Shown piece by piece: positions 41,149 through 49,719 of a stretch of 64,000 bases of DNA (the first letter of the stretch is position 1; the number at the start of each line of letters is the position of its first letter). Origin of the DNA: Runella salmonicolor (GTDB taxonomy: Bacteria; Bacteroidota; Bacteroidia; Cytophagales; Spirosomataceae); NCBI RefSeq assembly GCF_024158025.1, contig NZ_JAMZEL010000002.1:558001-622000 (forward strand), in the 5' to 3' direction. The translations under genes and the position numbers were made by a program. The notes under the pieces were generated by a model. It did no database searches. It saw only the letters and a program-made list of their open reading frames with translations, and was not told where the DNA came from.

Positions 41149-42906
41149 TTATGCTTTCGTCGCAATTTTCAATTCATCCAATTGTTTTTGGTCAATGGTC
41201 GACGGAGAATCAATCATGACATCACGGCCTGAATTGTTTTTGGGGAACGCAATGAAATCTCGAATGGAATCCACTCCCCCAAAAATAGAACACAGACGGT
41301 CAAATCCAAAGGCGATTCCGGCGTGTGGCGGCGCTCCAAATTCAAACGCTTCCATTAAAAATCCGAATTGAGCTTTAGCTTCTTCGGGGGTAAAGCCCAA
41401 AATCTCAAACATCTGCATCTGCAACGGCCGCTGGAAAATCCGTACGGAGCCTCCTCCTACTTCGGTTCCGTTGATGACCATATCATAGGCATTGGCCCGA
41501 ACAGCGCCCAAATCTGTCGTTAACAAAGGAATATCTTCGGGCTTAGGACTGGTAAACGGATGGTGCATGGCAAACCAACGGTTTTCTTCTTCGCCATACT
41601 CCAACAACGGAAAGTCAACCACCCACAGCACTTTATAATCGTCGGGATTGCGCAAGCCTAAACGGCTACCCATTTCCAAACGGAGTTCATTGAGTTGCTT
41701 ACGGGTTTTGTTGGCTTCTCCCGCCATAATGAGCATTAAATCACCCGGCTGCGCGCCGAATGCTTCCGCCCACTGCTTCAAATCTTCTTCACTGTAAAAC
41801 TTATCAACCGACGATTTGATGGTTCCGTCGGCATTGTAACGAGCATAAATCAACCCTTTTGCGCCAATTTGGGGGCGTTTTACCCATTCTGTCAATTCGT
41901 CCATTTGCTTGCGCGTGTATTCTGCACAGCCTTTGGCACAAACCCCCACCACTAATTCGGCAGAGTCAAACAAACCGAAGTTTTTACCTGAAACGAAGTC
42001 ATTATCGCCTTTCAACTCCACAAACTCCATCCCAAAACGAATGTCGGGTTTGTCGGAGCCGTATTTTTTCATGGCCGTAGCGTAGGTCATGCGCGGTACT
42101 TCAGGCAAATCCAGTCCTTTTACGGCTTTAAATAAATGACGAATCAGGCCTTCAAACATTTGTAAAATGTCTTCCTGCGTTACAAACGACATTTCACAGT
42201 CAATCTGCGTAAACTCAGGCTGACGGTCGGCGCGTAAATCTTCGTCGCGGAAACACTTTACAATCTGATAATAACGGTCAAATCCCGATACCATCAACAA
42301 TTGTTTAAACGTCTGCGGCGATTGCGGCAAGGCATAAAACTCACCCGGATTCATGCGGCTAGGTACCACAAAGTCACGCGCTCCTTCTGGCGTTGATTTG
42401 ATTAAAACGGGCGTTTCTACCTCAATAAAATTCTGGGCGTCCATAAAAAGACGCGTTTGTTGAGCTACTTTATGGCGCAATTCTAAGTTTTTACGCACTA
42501 TGTCACGACGCAAGTCTAGGTAGCGGTATTTCAGGCGGAGTTCATCTCCCCCGTCGGTTTTATCTTCAATCTGAAAAGGCGGTAGCTTGGCCGAGTTCAG
42601 GACCGTCAGCCCCGTCAATTTGATTTCAATATCACCCGTTGCCATTTTATCATTTTTGGCAAAGCGCTCAGTAACCACCCCCGTAGCTTGAACCACAAAC
42701 TCACGGCCTAGATTTCGGGCCTGAGCAATGATTTCTGGGGCGGTTTTACCTTCTTCAAGCATTAGCTGGGTGATACCGTAGCGGTCGCGCAGGTCAATCC
42801 AAATCATACCGCCTTTATCACGTGTACGTTGTACCCAACCGCTGAGGATTACTTCTTTACTGACATCTGAAATACGGAGTTCTCCGCAAGTGTGCGTTCT
42901 AAGCAT
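41149..42906 (-). CDS. aspS: Aspartyl-tRNA synthetase
   Basis: A 585-residue class II synthetase that charges tRNA-Asp. The N-terminal OB-fold anticodon domain (VILSGWVQRTRDKGGMIWIDLRDR), motif 1 and 2 regions (ETPVLIKSTPEGARDF; FRDEDLRADRQPEFTQID), the bacterial GAD insertion (about residues 285-420) and motif 3 (GIAFGFDRL) are all present in order. The length is normal for the bacterial type. Start ATG 42906 has a TACTTTTG box 38 bp upstream, and a perfect terminator follows. Whether it is discriminating or also charges tRNA-Asn cannot be judged here. Confidence 0.97.
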   Translation of the reverse strand: MLRTHTCGELRISDVSKEVILSGWVQRTRDKGGMIWIDLRDRYGITQLMLEEGKTAPEIIAQARNLGREFVVQATGVVTERFAKNDKMATGDIEIKLTGLTVLNSAKLPPFQIEDKTDGGDELRLKYRYLDLRRDIVRKNLELRHKVAQQTRLFMDAQNFIEVETPVLIKSTPEGARDFVVPSRMNPGEFYALPQSPQTFKQLLMVSGFDRYYQIVKCFRDEDLRADRQPEFTQIDCEMSFVTQEDILQMFEGLIRHLFKAVKGLDLPEVPRMTYATAMKKYGSDKPDIRFGMEFVELKGDNDFVSGKNFGLFDSAELVVGVCAKGCAEYTRKQMDELTEWVKRPQIGAKGLIYARYNADGTIKSSVDKFYSEEDLKQWAEAFGAQPGDLMLIMAGEANKTRKQLNELRLEMGSRLGLRNPDDYKVLWVVDFPLLEYGEEENRWFAMHHPFTSPKPEDIPLLTTDLGAVRANAYDMVINGTEVGGGSVRIFQRPLQMQMFEILGFTPEEAKAQFGFLMEAFEFGAPPHAGIAFGFDRLCSIFGGVDSIRDFIAFPKNNSGRDVMIDSPSTIDQKQLDELKIATKA

Positions 42907-43217
42907 ACAAAAGTCTATTTCTTAATTTCTTTAAAAAGTGCCGCAAAAGTACGGAATAAATGGGAGTTCGTTATAAATAGTACAAAGCATACCTCAATTT
43001 TTTACAAGTATTTTCCAATTATAATCTTCTTGCCCTAACCGTTTTATCCACTTTTACACCCCAATTCCTCCTCACTCACCGTTATTTTTGAGTGAAGTGC
43101 ACATCTCTTTCCTTCTTCTAAACTTGTTTGATAACATTTTCGTTATTTACTTTGAAAAAGAACGGTTTTATACAAACTGCTCCTTTTTTGGTCAACTGTA
43201 ACTAATCATACAATCCC
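42907..43217. other. Divergent intergenic region between aspS and moaA
   Basis: This 311-bp AT-rich spacer holds the aspS promoter box near 42944. On the moaA side, TTACTTTG (43147-43154) is one mismatch from TAnnTTTG, with a CTTG about 21 bp upstream, a weak moaA promoter candidate. I see no RNA gene, ORF or riboswitch-like fold that I can support. Confidence 0.4.
42944..42951 (-). promoter_or_regulatory. Bacteroidota -7 box (TACTTTTG) for aspS
   Basis: The minus strand reads CCGTACTTTTGCGG, a perfect TAnnTTTG followed by GC, 38 bp before the aspS start. The -33 part is not clear. Confidence 0.5.
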
Positions 43218-44210
43218 TTGAACCGCGTAATAGACAACCACGGACGTCCTATCAGCTACCTGCGGCTTGCCGTCACGGACCGTTGCAATCTTCGCTGCTT
43301 TTATTGCATGCCCGAAGAAGGCATCAAATACGTACCCAAACCACACTTGTTGACGTGGGAAGAAATGGAGCGTACCATTAGGATATTGGTCAATATGGGC
43401 GTCGACAAGGTGCGTCTTACGGGAGGCGAGCCGTTTGTACGGCGCGGAATCATGGATTTTTTGGAAGAATTGAATAAAATCGAAGGTCTTCGTCAAATAA
43501 ACATCACAACCAACGGCGTATTGACGGCTCCGCTGATACCTGAATTTCAGCGATTGGGCATTAAATCGGTCAATCTCAGCTTAGATACCCTTGACCGTCA
43601 ACGCTTTTTTGACATTACCCGTCGCGATGAATTTCAAAACGTATGGCAGACATTTGAAGCACTGCAGGAATACAACATCCCTACAAAATTGAATTCGGTC
43701 GTCATGTCGGGAAAAAATACGGAAGACATTATCCCCATGGCCGACCTGACGCGTACACACAATGTCAGCGTTCGTTTTATTGAAGAAATGCCTTTCAACG
43801 GCGACGGCGCCCACGAATACCAAGAGTTTTGGAACTACCGCAAGATTTTGGAAGAACTAAAAAAAACGTACCCAGGGATTTATAAATTGCCTGACCCACC
43901 CGCCTCGACTTCGTATAATTATCAGATTCCGGGCCACAAAGGCACCATTGGAATCATCGCGGCGTTTAGTCGGACTTTTTGCGGTACGTGTAATAGACTG
44001 AGAATCACGCCACAAGGTCAATTTAAGACCTGTCTATATGACGACGGAGTGTTCAATATCAAAGATTTGCTTCGACAAGGATTGGATGATGCTAGTGTAA
44101 CACAACGTATATTTGAAGCACTTCAGCACCGGGCCAAAGATGGATTTGAAGCAGAAGCCCGACGCACGGTAGGTTTAGTATCCGAATCTATGTCAACAAT
44201 CGGGGGGTAA
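43218..44210 (+). CDS. moaA: GTP 3',8-cyclase MoaA (molybdopterin synthesis)
   Basis: A 330-residue radical SAM enzyme that starts molybdenum-cofactor synthesis from GTP. The SAM cluster motif is CNLRCFYC (Cys24, 28, 31), followed by VRLTGGEP; the second, substrate-side cluster is FCGTCNRLRITPQGQFKTC near residues 257-275. The chain ends in the conserved di-glycine (STIGG) that reaches the active site. The start is TTG 43218: no ATG lies between the in-frame stop at 43203 and the conserved YLRLAVTDRC. No other moa gene is visible, and it converges on an HNH-type gene 7 bp away. Confidence 0.93.
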   Translation: MNRVIDNHGRPISYLRLAVTDRCNLRCFYCMPEEGIKYVPKPHLLTWEEMERTIRILVNMGVDKVRLTGGEPFVRRGIMDFLEELNKIEGLRQINITTNGVLTAPLIPEFQRLGIKSVNLSLDTLDRQRFFDITRRDEFQNVWQTFEALQEYNIPTKLNSVVMSGKNTEDIIPMADLTRTHNVSVRFIEEMPFNGDGAHEYQEFWNYRKILEELKKTYPGIYKLPDPPASTSYNYQIPGHKGTIGIIAAFSRTFCGTCNRLRITPQGQFKTCLYDDGVFNIKDLLRQGLDDASVTQRIFEALQHRAKDGFEAEARRTVGLVSESMSTIGG

Positions 44211-44217
44211 AAGCCAA

Positions 44218-44790
44218 CTATTCATCATCCACTTTTACGTGTTTCCAGTTTTCGCCAGAACGGATACGGTTGAGTTGCGTGTGCGTTATCCCAAACTGTT
44301 TGGCAATCATCTTCAATCTGCTCTTGTCACTTTTGAGCATTTTCTTAATCATTCTGACTTTGATTTCGGTCAGCTTGTAGTTGCGAGTACGGGCAGGAAG
44401 CTTACGATTTATAACGGCCGGATTCTCACGGTTATGCTCCACCATTTCTGTCTTGGTTACCCACTTCAGATTGTCGGCACGGTTGTTTTGTTTATCAAAA
44501 TCAAGGTGAATGACGTATTTATGCAATTCACTTTCGCGTTTTAGAAACAATTCAGCCACCAATTTATGAACATATCTATTGATGGTTTTTCCACCTGTGA
44601 TACGAATATTGAGCGAACGATACCCCTGAATCACCGAACCTTTAATAATAACCGCTTTTTTCTCCTCGTTTTGAAAACTTCTCAGGCGTCCATAGTTAGA
44701 GACATCATACCGAGGCGGGTTTTCTACTCCCTCAAACTCGACAGGCACCCACTTTTCGTTCCAATAACTAAGCACTTTCTTGTCGCTCAT
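44218..44790 (-). CDS. NUMOD4/HNH endonuclease-like protein
   Basis: A 190-residue protein. The N-terminus has a NUMOD4-like segment (EKWVPVEFEGVENPPRYDVSNYGRLRS), the middle an HNH-type core (RYVHKLVAELFL, then YVIHLDFDKQNNRADNLKWVT, in which His, Asp and the NNR.DNL pattern are kept), and the C-terminus a helix-turn-helix (RLKMIAKQFGITHTQLNRIRSG). This is the layout of phage-type and free-standing homing endonucleases. It stands alone, 7 bp from moaA, with no intron or phage gene around. It may be a domesticated or selfish nuclease; activity is unproven. Confidence 0.82.
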   Translation of the reverse strand: MSDKKVLSYWNEKWVPVEFEGVENPPRYDVSNYGRLRSFQNEEKKAVIIKGSVIQGYRSLNIRITGGKTINRYVHKLVAELFLKRESELHKYVIHLDFDKQNNRADNLKWVTKTEMVEHNRENPAVINRKLPARTRNYKLTEIKVRMIKKMLKSDKSRLKMIAKQFGITHTQLNRIRSGENWKHVKVDDE

Positions 44791-44910
44791 GGCCCCTATT
44801 TTATTGATTGAAGATTTAGTTTACAAAAATAAAAAAGTACATTTTACAGGATGTGAGTAGAACAAGTTTCAAAAACTTTTGTTTAGAAAAAAGGAGTAAT
44901 TATTATAAAA

Positions 44911-45270
44911 ATGAAAAAAACACTCATTATTGGCGCATCCACCAATCCAGCTCGTTATTCATTTCTAGCCGCCAATCGATTGGTGAATCATGGGCATCCG
45001 GTTGTGTTGCTTGGATTGAAAGCAGGACAGATAGCTGGCAATGAGATTTTAACCGGCAAACCCGACCTCAAAGACATTGATACCGTAACGCTCTACATTG
45101 GGCCGCAGCACCAAGCCGAATGGTATGATTATATTATTGCACTTCATCCAAAACGAGTGATTTTCAATCCCAGTACAGAAAACCCCGAATTTGAACAATT
45201 ATTAACCCAAAACGGAATCGTTGCGGAAGAAGCCTGCACGTTGGTACTGCTTTCGATAAACAGTTACTAA
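44911..45270 (+). CDS. Small CoA-binding domain protein
   Basis: A 119-residue Rossmann-fold protein of the CoA_binding_2 (YccU-like) type. The opening TLIIGASTNPARYSFLAANRL is the nucleotide-binding motif; GLKAGQIAGNEI, DTVTLYIGPQHQAEWYDYI and VIFNPSTENPEFEQLL follow the family. Such proteins bind CoA or acyl-CoA and may serve as regulators; the role is unknown. ATG 44911 is used. A perfect hairpin lies right after the stop and is shared with the convergent mtaB gene. Confidence 0.85.
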   Translation: MKKTLIIGASTNPARYSFLAANRLVNHGHPVVLLGLKAGQIAGNEILTGKPDLKDIDTVTLYIGPQHQAEWYDYIIALHPKRVIFNPSTENPEFEQLLTQNGIVAEEACTLVLLSINSY

Positions 45271-45278
45271 AAATTATT

Positions 45279-45302
45279 AAAGAAGGGGCAATCCCCTTCT
45301 TT
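45279..45302. terminator. Bidirectional terminator between CoA-binding gene and mtaB
   Basis: AAAGAAGGGG (45279-45288) and CCCCTTCTTT (45293-45302) form a perfect 10-bp stem with a four-base loop. It overlaps the last bases of mtaB (stop at 45301-45303). Confidence 0.85.
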
Positions 45303-46635
45303 AATTGTGAACGAACATGGGTATACTTTCCGATTCTTCGGCCTCTACGATGCCTTCGGCATTGATATTTGTCAGGCGTAGGGTTTTCATTTCATTGATC
45401 AGCAAAGGGTCATATTGTACGCTCACCCGCACGTAATTTTCGGTAAAGCCTTGCATATACCCATTGACTACATCTTCTTCAAACAAAACCGTCCGCTCCA
45501 AGCCTAATTGACTTTCATAAAATGCCCGGCGTTTTTTATCAGAAAGGATGTGCAACATCTTTGAACGCTCCGCCCGCTGTGACTGGGGCACGACGGGCTT
45601 GATGTCGACCGCTAAGGTATTCGGGCGTTCTGAATACGTAAATACGTGCAAATACGAAATATCTAACTCGTTCAAAAATTGGTAGGTTTCCAGAAAATCA
45701 TCGTTGGTTTCGCCCGGGTGCCCTACAATAACATCCACGCCGATACAACAATGCGGCATTAACTCCTTGATTTTGGTTACTCTATCAACGTATAATTCGC
45801 GGCGATAACGTCGGCGCATCAACCCCAATATTTTATTTGAGCCCGACTGCAACGGAATATGAAAATGCGGCACAAAGCGTTTTGATTGCGCCACAAAAGC
45901 AATAATTTCATCCGTCAACAAATTGGGTTCAATCGACGAAATCCGAAATCGCTCAATGCCTTCAACCTCATCCAAGGCTTTCACCAACCCCAAAAACGTC
46001 TCCACACGTTGACCGTTTTGTAGGCCAAAGTCACCAATATTTACGCCCGTCAGTACGATTTCTTTGACACCCCGCGCCGCAATTTCGCGGGCCGATTTAA
46101 CCACATTTTCAATGGTATCAGACCGACTTTTCCCCCTTGCCAACGGAATAGTACAATAAGCGCAAGGATAATCGCAGCCATCTTGCACTTTGAGAAACGT
46201 TCGGGTGCGGTCATTGAGTGAGTATGCCACGTGATAATCTACCGCGTCTTCAATCGGCGAAGCAAAAACTTTGCCCTGCTGCTGCGAAGGTTCTTTGACA
46301 AATCCATCCAATAAATCAATGAGTCGAAATTTTTCAGCGGCCCCCAAAACAGCATCTACGCCGGGAATTTCCGAAATTTCCTGGGGTTTGAGTTGAGCGT
46401 AGCAACCGATGATAGCCACATAACCGTTTGGATTAATCGCTTGGGCTTCGCGTACAATCTTGCGGCATTTCTTATCGGCATTTTCGGTAACTGAACACGT
46501 ATTTACGATAAATATATCGGGTTGGTCATTAAACGCCACTTTCTTATACCCCCGTTGCTCAAACATCCGTGAAATACCTGATGTTTCTGAATAATTAAGT
46601 TTACAGCCTAATGTATAAAATGCTACTTTTTTCAT
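45301..46635 (-). CDS. mtaB: tRNA t6A37 methylthiotransferase (MtaB-type)
   Basis: A 444-residue radical SAM methylthiotransferase that converts t6A at position 37 of ANN-decoding tRNAs to ms2t6A. The N-terminal cluster cysteines are in LGCKLN (Cys11), NTCSVTENADKKCRK and IIGCYAQ; the radical SAM motif is CDYPCAYC near residue 150; and a TRAM domain closes the chain (YMQGFTENYVRVSVQYDP). LGCKLNYSE near the start separates MtaB from MiaB and RimO. A TAATTTTG box lies only 5 bp before ATG 46635, so the mRNA may have little or no leader. Confidence 0.92.
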   Translation of the reverse strand: MKKVAFYTLGCKLNYSETSGISRMFEQRGYKKVAFNDQPDIFIVNTCSVTENADKKCRKIVREAQAINPNGYVAIIGCYAQLKPQEISEIPGVDAVLGAAEKFRLIDLLDGFVKEPSQQQGKVFASPIEDAVDYHVAYSLNDRTRTFLKVQDGCDYPCAYCTIPLARGKSRSDTIENVVKSAREIAARGVKEIVLTGVNIGDFGLQNGQRVETFLGLVKALDEVEGIERFRISSIEPNLLTDEIIAFVAQSKRFVPHFHIPLQSGSNKILGLMRRRYRRELYVDRVTKIKELMPHCCIGVDVIVGHPGETNDDFLETYQFLNELDISYLHVFTYSERPNTLAVDIKPVVPQSQRAERSKMLHILSDKKRRAFYESQLGLERTVLFEEDVVNGYMQGFTENYVRVSVQYDPLLINEMKTLRLTNINAEGIVEAEESESIPMFVHN

Positions 46636-46639
46636 CCTG

Positions 46640-46647
46640 CAAAATTA
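46640..46647 (-). promoter_or_regulatory. -7 box (TAATTTTG) almost touching the mtaB start
   Basis: A perfect TAnnTTTG on the minus strand ends 4 bp before the mtaB ATG (46635). If used, transcription would begin at or within a few bases of the start codon. Confidence 0.4.
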
Positions 46648-46707
46648 GTGATAATCAGGCTGATTGAGAAAATGAGCGATTGAAGTTTTTAGTATTTTCA
46701 ATAAATA

Positions 46708-46722
46708 GGCCTAATTTAGGCC
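46708..46722. promoter_or_regulatory. Inverted repeat upstream of glnN, candidate operator
   Basis: GGCCTAA-T-TTAGGCC, two 7-bp arms with one central base, lies about 44 bp upstream of the glnN -7 box. This is a location where an activator could bind. Confidence 0.45.
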
Positions 46723-46765
46723 ATAAACAAAAAGAAGCTAGTTCATTTCTTCAAATTGCTTTCAT

Positions 46766-46802
46766 TACTTTTGTCAGTCAAACAAAAAAAATATATGTTT
46801 GA
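46766..46802 (+). promoter_or_regulatory. glnN promoter box and leader hairpin
   Basis: TACTTTTG (46766-46773) is a perfect -7 box 78 bp before the glnN ATG. The leader then contains TCAAACA (46778-46784) and TGTTTGA (46796-46802), which can pair as a 7-bp hairpin with an A-rich loop near the transcript 5' end. Confidence 0.45.
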
Positions 46803-46850
46803 TGTGTATTCCCGAAACAGTTAAATTATTCCAAAATCTAATCATATAGC

Positions 46851-49040
46851 ATGGCAAATATGCGATTTAAGGCCATCGAAACGGCCTACAACCGTTCTAC
46901 AATCAGCGTACCCGCTCCCAGCGAAAAAGTAGCCGATTACTACGGTTCTTATACATTCAATGACGACGTAATGAAAACGTTGTTGACACCAGAAGCCTAT
47001 CTTAAAGTATCCAACGCCATTAAATCGGGCTCCCGAATTGACCGCGAGATTGCCGACGAGGTAGCCGCCGCCATGAAAGCCTGGGCCACTTCCAAAGGGG
47101 CCACGCATTATACGCATTGGTTTCAGCCCCTTACGGGTGGTACGGCAGAAAAACACGACGCCTTTTTTGACGTTACTCCATCGGGTAAAGCCATCGAGAA
47201 GTTTAAAGGAAGCGCGCTTGTACAGCAAGAACCTGACGCATCCTCTTTTCCAAGCGGCGGCCTGCGTGCTACGTTTGAGGCACGGGGTTATACAGGCTGG
47301 GACCCCAGCTCGCCCGCATTTTTGATGGACAACGGGGCAGGCGGCAAAACGCTTTGTATCCCTTCCGTTTTTATTTCTTACACTGGCGAAGCGCTCGACT
47401 ACAAAACCCCGATTTTGCGCGCCCTACACGTACTCGACAAAGCCGCCACTGCTGTAATGTATTATTTTGACCGCAATGTGGAAAAAGTAACGGCTACGTT
47501 GGGGGCTGAACAGGAGTATTTTCTGGTCGATAAAGCCCTTTTTTACGCTCGGCCTGACTTAGTGATGGCGGGTCGGACAGTATTTGGGCACTCTCCCGCC
47601 AAAGGGCAACAGTTGGAAGACCATTATTTCGGGTCGATTCCTCCGCGCGTCAATGCCTTTATGGTTGATTTTGAATATGAAGCTTGGAAACTGGGTATTC
47701 CCGTTCGGACGCGTCACAACGAAGTGGCGCCTGGTCAATTTGAATGCGCTCCTACTTTCGAAGAACTCAATCTCGCCATTGACCACAACGCGTTGTTGAT
47801 GGATTTGATGAATAAAGTCGCCGAACGTCACAATTACAAGGTTCTTTTTCACGAAAAACCTTTTGCGGGCATCAACGGAAGCGGCAAGCACAACAACTGG
47901 TCCATGATGACCGATACGGGCGTCAACCTTTTGGCCCCAAGTACCAAACCCAAAGAAACATTGCGGTTCTTGACTTTTTTGATGAACGTCGTCAAAGCCG
48001 TACATGACCACGCAGATTTACTACGGGCGTCTATTGCTTCAGCGGGCAATGAGTACCGTTTGGGCGCCAATGAAGCGCCACCAGCCATTGTTTCTATTTT
48101 TCTTGGGGATGAACTCATTCGACTGTTGGAAACCCTCGAAAATCGCGGTGAAGTCCAGCTCGAAAAAGGAGACAACGTCTTTTATAAACTAGGGATTACG
48201 CGTACTCCGCCTTTGATGCGCGACAACACCGACCGGAATCGTACGTCACCGTTTGCATTTACAGGCAATAAATTTGAGTACCGCGCCGTGGGCGGAAGTG
48301 CCAACAGCGCCTCGCCAATGATTATCCTCAATACCATTGTGGCCAATCAGCTTCAGGAATTCAGAAAAGAACTCGAAGCAAGGCTTGAATTGGGCGAAAA
48401 GAAAGAATTGGCCATCGTTGATATTCTAAAAGACTACTACCGCGAGTCCAAGCGTATTTTGTTTCAGGGCAATGGCTATTCGGACGACTGGGTGCAGGAA
48501 GCAGCCAATCGCGGCCTCACCAACATTGCCTCTACACCGCTGGCACTGGGCAAATACATTGAACCTTCGGCCGTTCAGGTACTCGAAAAAATGGGCGTTT
48601 TGAATGAGCGTGAGGTTCATGCCCGTTACGAAATCGAACTCGAAAATTACATCAAGAAAGTACAGATTGAATCGCGGGTTATTGGCGATTTGGCGTTGAA
48701 TCACGTAGTTTCGACGGCCGTCAAATACCAGCATCAGTTGGCTCAAACGGCCAAATCGTTGATGGAACTTGAATTGGTGGAAGAAGCACAACCCCTCAAA
48801 GAACTCATCAAAGAAATCTCGCAGCGGGTATATATTATTAAACAGGCGGTAGAAGCGATGACTGAAGCCCGTAAAAAAGCCAATAATACGGATGATATTC
48901 CCACCCGGGCCGAGTTATACGGTTCAGAAGTGAAAGATTACTTTGAAAAAATCCGCTATGAAGTGGACAAACTTGAGCTCCTGATTGACGATGAAGATTG
49001 GCCTTTGGTCAAATACCGTGAAATGTTGTTCGTAAAATAA
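46851..49040 (+). CDS. glnN: Glutamine synthetase type III
   Basis: A 729-residue GSIII, which joins ammonia to glutamate with ATP, the usual glutamine synthetase of Bacteroidota. The long form and motifs identify it: SSFPSGGLRATFEARGYTGWDPSSP near residue 130, the catalytic GAEQEYFLVD, RHNEVAPGQFECAP, and KPFAGINGSGKHNNWSM, plus the C-terminal four-helix-like GSIII extension (IKQAVEAMTEARKKAN). The start ATG 46851 precedes MRFKAIETAYNR. A palindrome and promoter box lie upstream and a terminator downstream, so it is probably monocistronic and regulated by nitrogen supply, though no regulator is adjacent. Confidence 0.96.
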   Translation: MANMRFKAIETAYNRSTISVPAPSEKVADYYGSYTFNDDVMKTLLTPEAYLKVSNAIKSGSRIDREIADEVAAAMKAWATSKGATHYTHWFQPLTGGTAEKHDAFFDVTPSGKAIEKFKGSALVQQEPDASSFPSGGLRATFEARGYTGWDPSSPAFLMDNGAGGKTLCIPSVFISYTGEALDYKTPILRALHVLDKAATAVMYYFDRNVEKVTATLGAEQEYFLVDKALFYARPDLVMAGRTVFGHSPAKGQQLEDHYFGSIPPRVNAFMVDFEYEAWKLGIPVRTRHNEVAPGQFECAPTFEELNLAIDHNALLMDLMNKVAERHNYKVLFHEKPFAGINGSGKHNNWSMMTDTGVNLLAPSTKPKETLRFLTFLMNVVKAVHDHADLLRASIASAGNEYRLGANEAPPAIVSIFLGDELIRLLETLENRGEVQLEKGDNVFYKLGITRTPPLMRDNTDRNRTSPFAFTGNKFEYRAVGGSANSASPMIILNTIVANQLQEFRKELEARLELGEKKELAIVDILKDYYRESKRILFQGNGYSDDWVQEAANRGLTNIASTPLALGKYIEPSAVQVLEKMGVLNEREVHARYEIELENYIKKVQIESRVIGDLALNHVVSTAVKYQHQLAQTAKSLMELELVEEAQPLKELIKEISQRVYIIKQAVEAMTEARKKANNTDDIPTRAELYGSEVKDYFEKIRYEVDKLELLIDDEDWPLVKYREMLFVK

Positions 49041-49062
49041 ACTCATTTCTTGACTTATTTCT

Positions 49063-49093
49063 AAAAAAAGCCGCTGATGAAGCGGTTTTTTTT
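49063..49093 (+). terminator. Rho-independent terminator after glnN
   Basis: AAAAAAAGCCGCT (49063-49075) pairs with AGCGGTTTTTTT (49081-49093), with one G-T wobble, loop GATGA and a T-run of eight. Confidence 0.85.
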
Positions 49094-49117
49094 AGAAGGG
49101 TTAATAAAATGATTAGC

Positions 49118-49125
49118 TATTTTTG
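49118..49125 (+). promoter_or_regulatory. Bacteroidota -7 box (TATTTTTG) for nuoA
   Basis: A perfect TAnnTTTG followed by CG, 42 bp before the nuoA ATG at 49168 and just after the glnN terminator. Confidence 0.45.
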
Positions 49126-49167
49126 CGCACGCTAATCGTTTTAGTTCAGCGCATTTTCAAGACAAAT

Positions 49168-49653
49168 ATGGTTTCCGAATTCGGCACTATTTTCTTATTC
49201 ATCCTCACGGCTATCGTCCTCATCGTCTCCATGCTGATGTTGGCCAAGTTGCTGAGGCCTCATAAACCTAACGTAGAAAAACTCACCACTTATGAGTCGG
49301 GGGAAGACCCCATTGGCAACGCCAACGTTCAATTCAACGTGCGTTTCTACGTGGTGGCGCTGGTTTTCCTTTTGTTTGAAGTAGAGCTGGTTTTTCTCTT
49401 TCCTTGGGCCGTTGTGTTTGGTCAAGCTACGCTTATCCAACAAACCGATGGGTTGTGGGGATGGTTCTCACTAATCGAAATGCTGATTTTTGTTGGAATT
49501 CTCGTTCTTGGACTTGCCTATGCCTGGGCAAAAGGCTATCTGGATTGGGTACGGCCACAACCCAAAGTGCCAATTATAGAAACGAAAGTCCCCGCCAATC
49601 TCTACCAAAAAGTCAACGAAAAGTACGGACGGCCTCCTGTAAATGAAAAATAG
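49168..49653 (+). CDS. nuoA: NADH-quinone oxidoreductase subunit A
   Basis: A 161-residue membrane subunit of respiratory complex I. ATG 49168 is chosen over a TTG 15 codons earlier. The three helices (about 5-28, 62-84, 95-117) and the diagnostic loop YESGEDPIGNANVQFNVRFYVVALVFLLFEVE, with conserved Glu and Asp, are intact. The C-terminal tail (about 120-161) is longer than in E. coli. The next gene is not nuoB: a hairpin follows the stop, and an unrelated FKBP gene converges. nuoK lies alone about 12 kb away on the other strand, so the complex I genes are split here. Confidence 0.92.
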   Translation: MVSEFGTIFLFILTAIVLIVSMLMLAKLLRPHKPNVEKLTTYESGEDPIGNANVQFNVRFYVVALVFLLFEVELVFLFPWAVVFGQATLIQQTDGLWGWFSLIEMLIFVGILVLGLAYAWAKGYLDWVRPQPKVPIIETKVPANLYQKVNEKYGRPPVNEK

Positions 49654-49688
49654 ACGTCAAGATGATTCAATCACCCCAACGTCTATTT
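49648..49688 (+). terminator. Hairpin at the nuoA stop
   Basis: AAATAGACGT (49648-49657, containing the nuoA stop codon) pairs with ACGTCTATTT (49679-49688), a perfect 10-bp stem with a 21-nt loop. The T-run is weak. A second hairpin, CTTACGCT/AGCGTAAG at 49698-49719, adjoins the FKBP stop. Confidence 0.6.
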
Positions 49689-49719
49689 CAATAAAGGCTT
49701 ACGCTCAGAGAAGCGTAAG

